A stretch of DNA of 64,000 nt from CAVXEH01 sp963805645 (GTDB lineage: Bacteria > Chloroflexota > Limnocylindria > QHBO01): the NCBI GenBank assembly GCA_963805645.1, contig CAWDVA010000006.1:124001-188000 (forward strand), given 5' to 3'. The position numbers and the translations under genes were made by a program. Below are positions 7,997 to 15,770 of this stretch, one piece after another. Position 1 is the first letter of the stretch. Each line of letters starts with the position of its first letter. The notes below the pieces were generated by a model. It saw only the letters and a list, made by a program, of their open reading frames with translations. It was not told the DNA's origin and made no database searches.

Positions 7997-9367
7997 ATGA
8001 TTGACCGCTACGACATCGCCGTCATCGGCTCCGGCGCAGCCGGAGAGGCGGCTGCCTTCCTCGCCGCGGAGCGCGGAGCCTCGGTGGCGATCATCGAGCG
8101 TGACCTCGTTGGCGGCGGCTGCCCGTACTGGCAGTGCATGCCATCCAAGGCGCTGCTCCACGCCGCGTCGGTGCATCACGCCGGCGGGGACTACCCCTGG
8201 GCGAAGGCGAGCGACTTCCGCGACTGGATGATCAACCGCGAGGGCATCCCCTACCCGGACGACGCATCGCACGTGAAGGCGTTCGAAGATGCCGGCGTCG
8301 CGGTCCTCCGGGGCGTCGGGCGCTTCACCGCTCCCGGGCGGCTGGAGGTCGTGCGCGACGGGGCGGCCCCGGTCGAGATCGAGGCGCGCGACGTCATCGT
8401 GGCGGTTGGCTCGCACTCGAAGATCCCATCCCTTCCCGGCCTCGACCAGATCGAGTACTGGACCAACAAGAAAGGCACGGGCGCCCGCGACCTGCCCGAT
8501 GGACTCGTGATCCTGGGCGGCGGTCCGTCGGGCGTGGAGCTTTCGCAGGTCTATGCCCGCTACGGCGTGCCGGTGACGGTCGTCCACCCGCGCGACCGGG
8601 TCCACGACCGCGAGCATCCGCGAAGCTCCGAATACCTGGGCCGCGGCCTGGAGCGCGACGGCGTCACCCTGCGGCTCGGCGTGCGCGCCACCGGCGTCCG
8701 CGCCGGCGCCGGGACGAACGGCCGCCACGTCGTGGACCTCTCGGATGGCTCCACCGCGGAGGGCGAGGCCGTGATGCTGACGATCGGCCGCGAGATTCCG
8801 CTCACCGACCTGAACCTGGCCGCCATCGGCGTCGAGCCGGAGAAGGGTCGCGTCCGCTCCAACGAGCGGCTGCAGATCGCGGAGCACGTCTACGTCGCCG
8901 GTGACGTCGCCGGCCCTGAGCTGCACACGCACACCGCGCACTACCAGGGCGAGCTGACGGCGATGCTGGCGCTGGGCGACGCAGTCGACGTGGACATGCA
9001 CGCGATCCCGCGCGCGACGTACACCGACCCGGAGACCGCATCGGTGGGTCTCATGGTCGAGCAGGCCACCGAGCGTGGCATCGATGCGGTGGAGTTCACG
9101 CAGGACCTGGCAAAGGCCGCGCGGGGCTACGTCATCGAGGCCGAGGGCCACATCACCATCGTTGTCGACCGCGCGAACCGGATCCTGGTGGGCGCGTTCA
9201 TGGCCGGACCGGCCGTCAGCGAGACCATCCACGAGGCGGTGCTGGCGGTGAAGGCCCGCATCCCCATCGACGTCCTGGCGGACACGATCCACGCCTTCCC
9301 GACCTCGTCCCGCGTCTTCGGCACCGCCTGCATCGAGGCCGCTCGCTCGCTCCCGCGCGCCTCCTAG
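7997..9367 (+). CDS. NAD(P)/FAD-dependent pyridine nucleotide-disulfide oxidoreductase with atypical active site
   Basis: A 456-residue protein of the dihydrolipoamide dehydrogenase/mercuric reductase family. The FAD motif AVIGSGAAGEAAA is at the N-terminus, the redox pair is in GGGCPYWQCMPSK (C-x4-C), the NAD motif LGGGPSGVE lies mid-protein, and the second FAD motif VYVAGDVAG follows. The C-terminal dimerisation domain carries HAFPTSSR where classical enzymes have HAHPTxSE, so both the catalytic His and its Glu partner are replaced. This argues against ordinary lipoamide reduction and for another electron acceptor. The start at ATG 7997 matches the family's N-terminus. It stands alone between a divergent small ORF and a TauE gene. 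Confidence 0.88.
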   Translation: MIDRYDIAVIGSGAAGEAAAFLAAERGASVAIIERDLVGGGCPYWQCMPSKALLHAASVHHAGGDYPWAKASDFRDWMINREGIPYPDDASHVKAFEDAGVAVLRGVGRFTAPGRLEVVRDGAAPVEIEARDVIVAVGSHSKIPSLPGLDQIEYWTNKKGTGARDLPDGLVILGGGPSGVELSQVYARYGVPVTVVHPRDRVHDREHPRSSEYLGRGLERDGVTLRLGVRATGVRAGAGTNGRHVVDLSDGSTAEGEAVMLTIGREIPLTDLNLAAIGVEPEKGRVRSNERLQIAEHVYVAGDVAGPELHTHTAHYQGELTAMLALGDAVDVDMHAIPRATYTDPETASVGLMVEQATERGIDAVEFTQDLAKAARGYVIEAEGHITIVVDRANRILVGAFMAGPAVSETIHEAVLAVKARIPIDVLADTIHAFPTSSRVFGTACIEAARSLPRAS

Positions 9368-9398
9368 GCTCGGTGCTCTCCCGCCCGCCCGTCGGCTG

Positions 9399-10142
9399 AT
9401 GCCCACGCTCGAGCAGGCGCTGCTGCTGACCGCGCTCTTCTTCGCCGCCGCCGTCCTGTACGGGATGGTCGGCCACGCGGGCGCCTCCGCATACCTGGCG
9501 GCCATGGCCTTCGTGGGGTTGAGCGCCGACACCATGAAGCCCACCGCCCTGGTGCTGAACATCCTGGTGGCGATCCTGGTCACCAGCCGGTTCGCGCGGG
9601 CCGGCTTCGTCCGGCCGATCGCCATCATCCCGTTCCTGGTGGGCTCGGTGCCCATGGCCTTCGTGGGCGGTGCCATCCAGCTCCCCGGCGAGATCTACCG
9701 GCCGCTGGTGGGGGTCGTGCTGCTCATTGCCGCGGGCCGGTTCGGGCTCGTCCGTGGACAGCCCGAGGAGTTCCCGCCCCGCGCGCCGTGGCCCCTGGCC
9801 CTCGGCGCGGGGGCCGCGCTGGGCCTGCTGGCCGGGCTCACGGGCACCGGCGGCGGGATCTTCCTGACGCCGCTCCTCATCGCCGCGGGCTGGGCGGGCA
9901 CCCGCTTCGCGGCCGGCGCATCGGCCATCTTCATCCTCGCAAACTCGGTGAGCGGGCTGGCGGGTGCCATCGGCTCCGCTGCTGCGCTGCCAGCCTGGCT
10001 CCTGCTCTGGCTGCCCACGGTGGCGGTCGGCGGGCTCATCGGCTCCGACCTGGGCAGCCGGCGGCTGCCGGCGTCCGGCGTGCGGCGCGCCCTGGCCGTC
10101 GTGCTGTTCATCGCCGGGCTCAAGCTCATCTTCGTTCCCTAG
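9399..10142 (+). CDS. TauE/SafE family membrane transporter (sulfite/organosulfur anion exporter family)
   Basis: A 247-residue protein with about eight hydrophobic segments. The glycine-rich repeats GHAGASAYLAAM and LTGTGGGIFLTPLL are the paired family motifs. Members move small organic or sulfur anions (sulfite, sulfoacetate, taurine-derived compounds), but the substrate here cannot be assigned. It follows the flavoprotein gene by 31 bases on the same strand and could be cotranscribed with it. Confidence 0.85.
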   Translation: MPTLEQALLLTALFFAAAVLYGMVGHAGASAYLAAMAFVGLSADTMKPTALVLNILVAILVTSRFARAGFVRPIAIIPFLVGSVPMAFVGGAIQLPGEIYRPLVGVVLLIAAGRFGLVRGQPEEFPPRAPWPLALGAGAALGLLAGLTGTGGGIFLTPLLIAAGWAGTRFAAGASAIFILANSVSGLAGAIGSAAALPAWLLLWLPTVAVGGLIGSDLGSRRLPASGVRRALAVVLFIAGLKLIFVP

Positions 10143-10230
10143 GGTGCGGCGACGGGCGAACGGCCCGCGTCCTGCTGGCCCGGGCGCTCGAGGTGCCTTC
10201 GACATGCGGACGACACGGATCGGTGGCACC

Positions 10231-11274
10231 ATGGCGCGCCTGATGTCGCCGATTCCACCCATGCCTGAGCCCGTCCTCGACACCCGTGCCCGGCCGCTCC
10301 GCGACCTGCGCATCTCGGTGACGGACCGATGCAACTTCCGCTGCGTGTACTGCATGCCGCGCGAGATCTTCGGCCGCGACTGGGCGTACCTGCCGCGCGA
10401 GGAGATCCTCACCTACGAGGAGATCGCGCGGCTTGCCGCCATCTTCGCCCGCCTGGGCGTCCACAAGGTGCGCCTCACCGGCGGCGAGCCACTGGTCCGT
10501 CGCGACCTGGATGCGCTCGTCCGGATGCTCGCCGCCAACCCGGCGATCGACGACCTGGCCCTGACCACCAACGGTTCGCTGCTGGCGGAGCACGCCGCGC
10601 CCCTGGCGGCGGCCGGCCTGACGCGGGTGACCGTCTCCCTCGACGCGGTGGACGACCCGACCTTCGAGCGCATGAACGACGCCCACGTGCCGGTCAGCCG
10701 GGTGCTGGAGGGGATCGACGCGGCGGAGGCCGCCGGGCTGGGTCCGGTGAAGGTCAACATGGTCGTCAAGCGCGGCTGGAACGAGCACGCGATCCTGCCC
10801 ATGGCCCGCCAGTTCCGCGGGACCGGGCGGGTCATCCGCTTCATCGAGTACATGGACGTGGGCCACTCCAACGGCTGGCGCCTCGACGAAGTGGTGCCGG
10901 CATCGGAGATCCTGGCCAGCATCGCGGCCGAATTCCCCCTGGAGCCGATGGCACCCACCCGCCGTGGCGAGGTGGCCCGGCGCTACCGCTACGCCGATGG
11001 CGGCGGCGAGATCGGGCTGGTCGCATCGGTCAGCCAGCCGTTCTGCGGTGACTGCGTCCGGGCCCGCCTCTCCGCCGACGGCAAGCTCTTCACCTGCCTC
11101 TTCGCCGTGCTGGGCCACGACCTCAAGGCGGTGCTCCGCGGCGACGCTACCGACGGGGAGATCGAGGCGCGGCTGCGCCGCCTGTGGGGCGCACGCGACG
11201 ACAACTACTCCGAGCGGCGCTCGGCGGCGACGGCGGGCCTCGAGAAGGTGGAGATGAGCTACATCGGCGGCTGA
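10231..11274 (+). CDS. moaA: GTP 3',8-cyclase, molybdenum cofactor biosynthesis protein A
   Basis: This radical SAM enzyme converts GTP to 3',8-cyclo-GTP, the first step of molybdopterin synthesis. The N-terminal cluster motif CNFRCVYC binds the SAM [4Fe-4S] cluster; the C-terminal CGDC...FTC triad binds the substrate-side cluster; and the protein ends in the required Gly-Gly (YIGG). It has 347 residues from the ATG at 10231, which has GGTGG just upstream; in-frame ATGs at 10204, 10243 and 10261 are alternatives. It is tail-to-tail with xdhC (16-base overlap), so cofactor synthesis and insertion genes sit together, in keeping with the molybdenum hydroxylases at 24 and 57 kb. Confidence 0.95.
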   Translation: MARLMSPIPPMPEPVLDTRARPLRDLRISVTDRCNFRCVYCMPREIFGRDWAYLPREEILTYEEIARLAAIFARLGVHKVRLTGGEPLVRRDLDALVRMLAANPAIDDLALTTNGSLLAEHAAPLAAAGLTRVTVSLDAVDDPTFERMNDAHVPVSRVLEGIDAAEAAGLGPVKVNMVVKRGWNEHAILPMARQFRGTGRVIRFIEYMDVGHSNGWRLDEVVPASEILASIAAEFPLEPMAPTRRGEVARRYRYADGGGEIGLVASVSQPFCGDCVRARLSADGKLFTCLFAVLGHDLKAVLRGDATDGEIEARLRRLWGARDDNYSERRSAATAGLEKVEMSYIGG

Positions 11275-12407
11275 GCCGCCGACCCGTCCCCGTGGATCGC
11301 CCCCCGCGTCTCGCGCAGCGGGCGGCCGGAGTGGTGCCGCTCGACGGCCAGGATCTCCGCCACGATCGCGGCAGCCACCTCCTCCGGCTCGTCCGCGCCC
11401 AGGTCCAGGCCCGCGGGCGCGTGGAGCCGTTGGTGTTCGGCATCGGCAAGGGTGATGCCCTCGGCGGCGAGCTCGGCAAGGAGCTTGTCCGTGCGCCCGC
11501 GGGGACCCAGCACCCCCAGGTAGCGGAGGCGCGCGATCCCCGCCCCGGCCAGCGAGCGCAGCACCTCGCCGTCGCGCAGGTAGTTGTGGCTCATGACCAC
11601 CACCGCGGTCCGTTCGTCGGGGCCGATGGCGTCGGCGACCTCGAGCGGGCTGGCGTCGATGAAGCCGTACGCCCCGGGGAACCGGTCCCAGGTCAGGAAC
11701 GCGCGCCGGACGTCGGCGACCACCACGCGCCATCCCATGGCAGCCGCCTGCCGGACCAGGGGAATGGCGTCGTGCCCAGCCCCGCAGACCACCAGGCGGA
11801 GGGGTGGCCGGACCACCTCCAGGAACGCGCGCGCCGTGCCGCCGTCGGGGAGCGGCAGGTCAACCATGCGGGACGGTCCCGCGAGCAGGGCGGCCTCCGC
11901 GACGCGGCGGGCCTCCCCGTCGACGCCGGGGGCGATGCCGCCAACGACCGCGCCGTCCGCCCGAACGAGGAGGCGCGCGCCGGGGGCCGGCTGCGCGCCG
12001 GACGATTCCACCACGGTCAGGAGTGCGGCGGAGCGATCCTCGTCGATGGCCGCCCGCAGGATCGCCCCGGTCTCGATCGCCAGCGCGGCCGGCTCCACGA
12101 ACACGTCGATCGCCCCGTTGCAGCCCAGGCCGTATCCCCAGACCTCGTCGCCGTCGGCGGTCATGTCGAAGGTCAGCAGCCGCGGGACGCCGCTCGCCAT
12201 CACCTCGCGCGCGGCCCGCGCGACGTCGTCCTCGAGGCAGCCGCCGGACAGGTTGCCGACCGTGGCCCCCGAGCCCGGCACGAGGAGGCGGGCGCCCGCC
12301 CGACGGTAGGTGGAGCCACGGGTGGCCACGATGGTGGCAAGCGCCATCGGCTCACCTCCGGCGGCTCGCTCCTCGATCGCGGCGAGCACCTCTCGCATCT
12401 CGCTCAC
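11259..12407 (-). CDS. XdhC/CoxI family molybdenum hydroxylase maturation factor
   Basis: A 382-residue protein with the XdhC/CoxI N-terminal domain (RGSTYRRAGARLLV, GNLSGGCLEDDV, TFDMTADGDEVWGYGLGCNG) and a C-terminal Rossmann-like XdhC_C domain (VVCGAGHDAIPLV). In Rhodobacter, XdhC binds the molybdenum cofactor, helps its sulfuration and hands it to xanthine dehydrogenase. The GTG start at 12407 has TAGGAT six bases upstream. It is divergent from a GNAT gene across 39 bases and convergent with moaA. The likely clients are the xanthine-dehydrogenase-type enzymes encoded elsewhere in this window. Confidence 0.9.
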   Translation of the reverse strand: MSEMREVLAAIEERAAGGEPMALATIVATRGSTYRRAGARLLVPGSGATVGNLSGGCLEDDVARAAREVMASGVPRLLTFDMTADGDEVWGYGLGCNGAIDVFVEPAALAIETGAILRAAIDEDRSAALLTVVESSGAQPAPGARLLVRADGAVVGGIAPGVDGEARRVAEAALLAGPSRMVDLPLPDGGTARAFLEVVRPPLRLVVCGAGHDAIPLVRQAAAMGWRVVVADVRRAFLTWDRFPGAYGFIDASPLEVADAIGPDERTAVVVMSHNYLRDGEVLRSLAGAGIARLRYLGVLGPRGRTDKLLAELAAEGITLADAEHQRLHAPAGLDLGADEPEEVAAAIVAEILAVERHHSGRPLRETRGAIHGDGSAAQPPM

Positions 12408-12413
12408 CCGCCG

Positions 12414-12440
12414 ATCCTAGCGCTCCTCGGCCGATAAGAT
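12414..12440. promoter_or_regulatory. Back-to-back leaderless promoters between xdhC and a GNAT gene
   Basis: The 39-base gap between two divergent GTG starts holds TAGGAT on the minus strand (12419-12414, 6 bases before the xdhC GTG) and TAAGAT on the plus strand (12435-12440, 6 bases before the GNAT GTG). Each promoter's -35 region must overlap the other's -10, so the two should compete for polymerase. Confidence 0.5.
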
Positions 12441-12446
12441 GCGAGG

Positions 12447-13022
12447 GTGACCGCGCCCGCCCGATTCCCGCTGCGCACCAGCCGGCTCCTTCTGCGGCCG
12501 TTCACGAGCGACGACCTGCCCGCCTTCCACGCCATGTATGGCCGGGACGACGTGTGCCGCTACCTGCCATGGCCGGCGCAGAGCCTCGAGGAGTCGCGGG
12601 CCATGCTGGAGCGGATCAGGACCAAGACCGCCATCGGGCCGGGCGACGACGAGGACGGACTGCGGCTGGCAGTCGTGCTCTCGGAGACGGGAGCGCTCAT
12701 CGGCGACGTCAGCCTCTGGTGGGAGAGCCGCGAGCATGCCCAGGCGGAGATCGGCTTCGTCGTGCACCCCGGGCACCACGGCCGCGGGTACGGATCCGAG
12801 GCCATGCGGCTCCTCCTCGACATCGGCTTCCGGGAGGCTCGAATCCATCGGATCATGGGGCGGTGCGACGCTCGCAATGCCGCGTCGGCGGCGCTCATGG
12901 AACGGCTCGGGATGCGCCGCGAGGCGCACCTGCGCGAGAACGAGTTCCTCAAGGGCGAGTGGACGGACGAACTGGTCTACGCGATCCTCGACCGGGAGTG
13001 GCTCAGCGCCCGGGAACGCTGA
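12447..13022 (+). CDS. GNAT family N-acetyltransferase (RimJ/RimL-like)
   Basis: A 191-residue acetyltransferase of the RimJ/RimL class. It begins with TSRLLLRPFTSDDL, the usual first strand, and carries the acetyl-CoA pyrophosphate loop VHPGHHGRGYGSEA followed by LDIGFREARIHRIMGRCDARNAAS, ending with MERLGMRREAHLREN. The protein or small-molecule substrate is unknown. The GTG start is supported by TAAGAT six bases upstream. Its 3' end overlaps the convergent FAD-oxidase gene by 20 bases. Confidence 0.88.
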   Translation: MTAPARFPLRTSRLLLRPFTSDDLPAFHAMYGRDDVCRYLPWPAQSLEESRAMLERIRTKTAIGPGDDEDGLRLAVVLSETGALIGDVSLWWESREHAQAEIGFVVHPGHHGRGYGSEAMRLLLDIGFREARIHRIMGRCDARNAASAALMERLGMRREAHLRENEFLKGEWTDELVYAILDREWLSARER

Positions 13023-14430
13023 ACAGCACCCCGGGATTGAGGAGGTTCTCCGGGTCCAGGGCGCGCTTGATGGCTCGCATGGCGGCGACATCGGCCGGAC
13101 CCCGATCGCGTTCGAGCCAGCCCACCTTCGCCACCCCGATCCCGTGCTCGGCGCTCACCGCGCCGCCGGAGGCGATGGCCAGTCCCAGGACGGCGTCGTC
13201 GACCGCCTCGTCGTCGGGGTCGGGTCCCAGGACGTTGACGTGGAGGTTCCCGTCGCCCACGTGTCCGTAGATGAAGATCCGCGCGTCCGGGGCGACCGCC
13301 CCGATCGTCTCGCGCACGGCGAGGTCGAATGCGCCGATGCGGCCGATGGGCACGCTGACGTCCAGCTTGTGCGGCACGCCCGCGGCGTTGACCGATTCGG
13401 TGTGCCCTTCGCGCAGGCTCCAGAGCCGATGGCGCCCGCCCTCGTCGCTGGCGGCAACCGCATCCCGGGACGGCAGGGCGGCGACCGCCGTGACCAGCTC
13501 GTCGGTGGGATCGGACACGGCGGCGCACTCGACGAGCAGGTAGCGCGGATGCGGGTCGCGGAACGGTGCCTCGGCCCCGGTGTGTGCCATGACCAGCCGC
13601 ATCCCGTCGTCGTCGAACAGCTCCGCGGCGGTCAGGCTGCTCAGCGAGCGCCGCAGCTGGGCGGCGAAGGCGGCCGCCTGGCCGGCGTCGTCGACGGCCA
13701 GCAGCGCGACCGCGCGCTTCGCGAGGAGCGGCACGAGACGCAGCCGCACGCGGGTCACGATCGCCAGCGTTCCCTCGGACCCCGCGACGAGAGCGGGAAG
13801 CGGGTAGCCGGTGTTGTCCTTGACCAGGCCCGGCAGGCGACGCATCACCGACCCGTCCGCGAGTACCGCCTCCATCCCCACGAGCTGCTGGCGCATCGAC
13901 CCGTGGCGGAGGACGTTCACGCCACCCGCGTTCGTCGCCACCATCCCGCCAATGGTCGCCGAGTCGCGCGAGCCCATGTCCACGCCGAAGTCCCAGCCGG
14001 CGCGGCGCGCGTGGTCGCGCAACGCGGCCAGGGTCACGCCCGCGCCCGCGGTCACCTCGCCGGCGATGGGGTCGACCGGCTCCAGCTCGCGCAGGCGCAG
14101 CATCGAGAGGACGACCTGGGGCCGCGGCGCACCGTGCGCATCGAGCGGCGCCATGGCGCGGGGGACGCTGCCGCCGACGAGGCCCGTATTTCCTCCCTGG
14201 GGCACCAGCGCCGTGCCGGTGGCTGCGCAGGCGCGTAGCACCGCCGCAACCTCATCCACGGAGCCGGGACGCACGACCGCCGCCGCCACGCCGTGGAAGC
14301 GCCGCGACCAGTCCGTCTCGTACGTGGCGCGCAGGTCCACATCGATGAGGCAATGGGCGTCGCCCACTGCCGCGCGGAGCGCGGCGAGCAGGGAGGCAGG
14401 CAGGGCGGCGCCATCGGCGGGGTGTCTCAC
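13003..14430 (-). CDS. FAD-binding oxidase, GlcD/D-lactate dehydrogenase type
   Basis: A flavoprotein of about 475 residues. The PCMH-type FAD domain shows PQGGNTGLVGGSVP and ATNAGGVN, and the C-terminal FAD-oxidase domain ends SAEHGIGVAKVGW, the family signature. Members oxidise 2-hydroxy acids such as glycolate, D-lactate or D-2-hydroxyglutarate. I prefer the GTG at 14430, with CATGAT six bases before it; a TTG at 14448 in the same frame is possible. No GlcE or GlcF subunits are nearby, so it may act alone. Confidence 0.88.
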   Translation of the reverse strand: MRHPADGAALPASLLAALRAAVGDAHCLIDVDLRATYETDWSRRFHGVAAAVVRPGSVDEVAAVLRACAATGTALVPQGGNTGLVGGSVPRAMAPLDAHGAPRPQVVLSMLRLRELEPVDPIAGEVTAGAGVTLAALRDHARRAGWDFGVDMGSRDSATIGGMVATNAGGVNVLRHGSMRQQLVGMEAVLADGSVMRRLPGLVKDNTGYPLPALVAGSEGTLAIVTRVRLRLVPLLAKRAVALLAVDDAGQAAAFAAQLRRSLSSLTAAELFDDDGMRLVMAHTGAEAPFRDPHPRYLLVECAAVSDPTDELVTAVAALPSRDAVAASDEGGRHRLWSLREGHTESVNAAGVPHKLDVSVPIGRIGAFDLAVRETIGAVAPDARIFIYGHVGDGNLHVNVLGPDPDDEAVDDAVLGLAIASGGAVSAEHGIGVAKVGWLERDRGPADVAAMRAIKRALDPENLLNPGVLFSVPGR

Positions 14431-14465
14431 GGAGGAATCATGGCGCAACCCGGCATCTCGATGAG

Positions 14466-14471
14466 GACAAT
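14466..14471 (+). promoter_or_regulatory. -10-like hexamer GACAAT, 6 bases before a GNAT ATG
   Basis: GACAAT-GGGTCC-ATG. The identical hexamer also precedes starts at 25540 (minus) and 41330 (plus) at 6-7 bases, which makes chance less likely. Confidence 0.4.
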
Positions 14472-14477
14472 GGGTCC

Positions 14478-14960
14478 ATGACGACCGAGGAGATCAGCGT
14501 CCGGCCCGCCACCCCGGCCGATGAGGAGCCGATCGCGCACCTGTACCAGGAGCTCCACGACGCGGAGTGGCACGGTCGGCCGCCGTTCCCCATCGCCTAC
14601 GAGGCGTTCCTCGATGAGGTGCGCTCGGTCATGGCACGGCCGGACGTGCGTGTCCTGGTCGCCGTCGGCGGGGAGACGGTGATCGGTACGGCGCGTGTCG
14701 AGCTCGCGGCGCGGCCCTACGGGCCCATCGCCGAGATCCGACGGGTGGTGGTGACCGAGGCGTGGCGGCGGCACGGGATTGCCACCCGGCTGATGGCCGC
14801 CGCGGAGGAAGCCGCGCTCGCCCTCGGGACCGGGAACCTGCGCCTCACGGTGGTGTCCGACAATGACGGCGCGCGTCGCTTCTACGTGGGACTGGGCTAC
14901 GAGGAATTCGCGGTCCGCTACCGCAAGCGCACGGACAACGTCGGCGCAGACGCGCACTGA
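14478..14960 (+). CDS. GNAT family N-acetyltransferase
   Basis: A 160-residue single-domain acetyltransferase. The core motif is IRRVVVTEAWRRHGIATRLM, the acetyl-CoA-binding loop (R-x-x-G-x-A analogue), followed by NLRLTVVSDNDGARRFYVGLGYEEF, the usual C-terminal strand-helix pair. The substrate cannot be read. It is divergent from the FAD-oxidase gene and followed by a J-domain gene 166 bases downstream. Confidence 0.85.
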   Translation: MTTEEISVRPATPADEEPIAHLYQELHDAEWHGRPPFPIAYEAFLDEVRSVMARPDVRVLVAVGGETVIGTARVELAARPYGPIAEIRRVVVTEAWRRHGIATRLMAAAEEAALALGTGNLRLTVVSDNDGARRFYVGLGYEEFAVRYRKRTDNVGADAH

Positions 14961-15126
14961 GACCGGTGCGAGGCCGGCATGGCCCGAGCCGTTCGGCACC
15001 CCTGGCGGCGCTTTCCTCGCTATGCACCGACCGGACCAATAGCGGATGGCCGCGGAGCCAGGTCCGGAGTAGCGTGGTCAGTGATCCGGCGATCGCCGGG
15101 GGGAATGCCGTCACGAAAGGTCCCGC

Positions 15127-15642
15127 GTGGATCCCTATCGAGTCCTGTTCGTCCATCCCAGCGCCCCTCAGCCGGTGATTCGCGCCGCGTATCACGCGCT
15201 GGCACGCATCCATCATCCGGACCGCACCGACGATCCGGAGGCGGAGCGCCTGATGGCCCAGCTGAACCTGGCATACGCGATGGTGCACACGCCGGAGGCA
15301 CGCAGCGCGCTCGCCCGCGAGCAGAACCGCGGAGGCCACGGCCAGCCGGCTGACACGCCTCCTGCGCAATCCGGCCGTCGGCCGGCCGGGCTGCAGGAGA
15401 CCATCAGGATCCGGAGGAAGCAGGCGACGAGCGGCCCGGCGGGGACCGCCGCGACCGCGGCCCGGGACGGCGACGGCGACGGCATCTCTCCGGTGGTCAT
15501 GGACTACGGCCGTTACGAGGGGTGGCGGCTGGAAGAGATCGCCCACACCGACCGCGGATATCTCGAGTGGCTGCGCCGCAGCCCCGCGGGTCGGCGCTTC
15601 CGGACCGAGATCAGCCGGCTGCTCGCAGCACCGGCGACGTAG
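15127..15642 (+). CDS. J-domain protein with C-terminal 'YxGWxLEEIA' module
   Basis: A 171-residue protein with a GTG start and GAAAGG seven bases upstream. Residues 1-60 form a J domain (DPYRVLFV, HHPDRT with the HPD tripeptide, MAQLNLAYAMV), which stimulates DnaK ATPase. After a low-complexity linker, residues 120-165 read MDYGRYEGWRLEEIAHTD and YLEWLRRS. This resembles the short module at the C-terminus of exonuclease X-like and DUF3820 proteins, thought to contact nucleic acid. The pairing suggests a chaperone adaptor; its function is not known. Confidence 0.75.
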   Translation: MDPYRVLFVHPSAPQPVIRAAYHALARIHHPDRTDDPEAERLMAQLNLAYAMVHTPEARSALAREQNRGGHGQPADTPPAQSGRRPAGLQETIRIRRKQATSGPAGTAATAARDGDGDGISPVVMDYGRYEGWRLEEIAHTDRGYLEWLRRSPAGRRFRTEISRLLAAPAT

Positions 15643-15658
15643 CGGAGGCGCGGCCGGC

Positions 15659-15679
15659 CCCGGCTGTCTTGCGGCCGGG
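15659..15679 (+). terminator. Possible hairpin terminator after the J-domain gene
   Basis: CCCGGC and GCCGGG form a 6-bp perfect stem around a 9-base loop, followed by GTTTCGG. The U-tract is weak, so this is only a candidate. It lies 17 bases past the J-domain stop. Confidence 0.3.
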
Positions 15680-15770
15680 TTTCGGCGGTCCGGGGCCCGT
15701 CCCCTCCCGGGCTCGGTGGACCTCGCGTGCGAGAATGTGACCGGACCCTGCGGGGCACGAGGGGTGCGAG

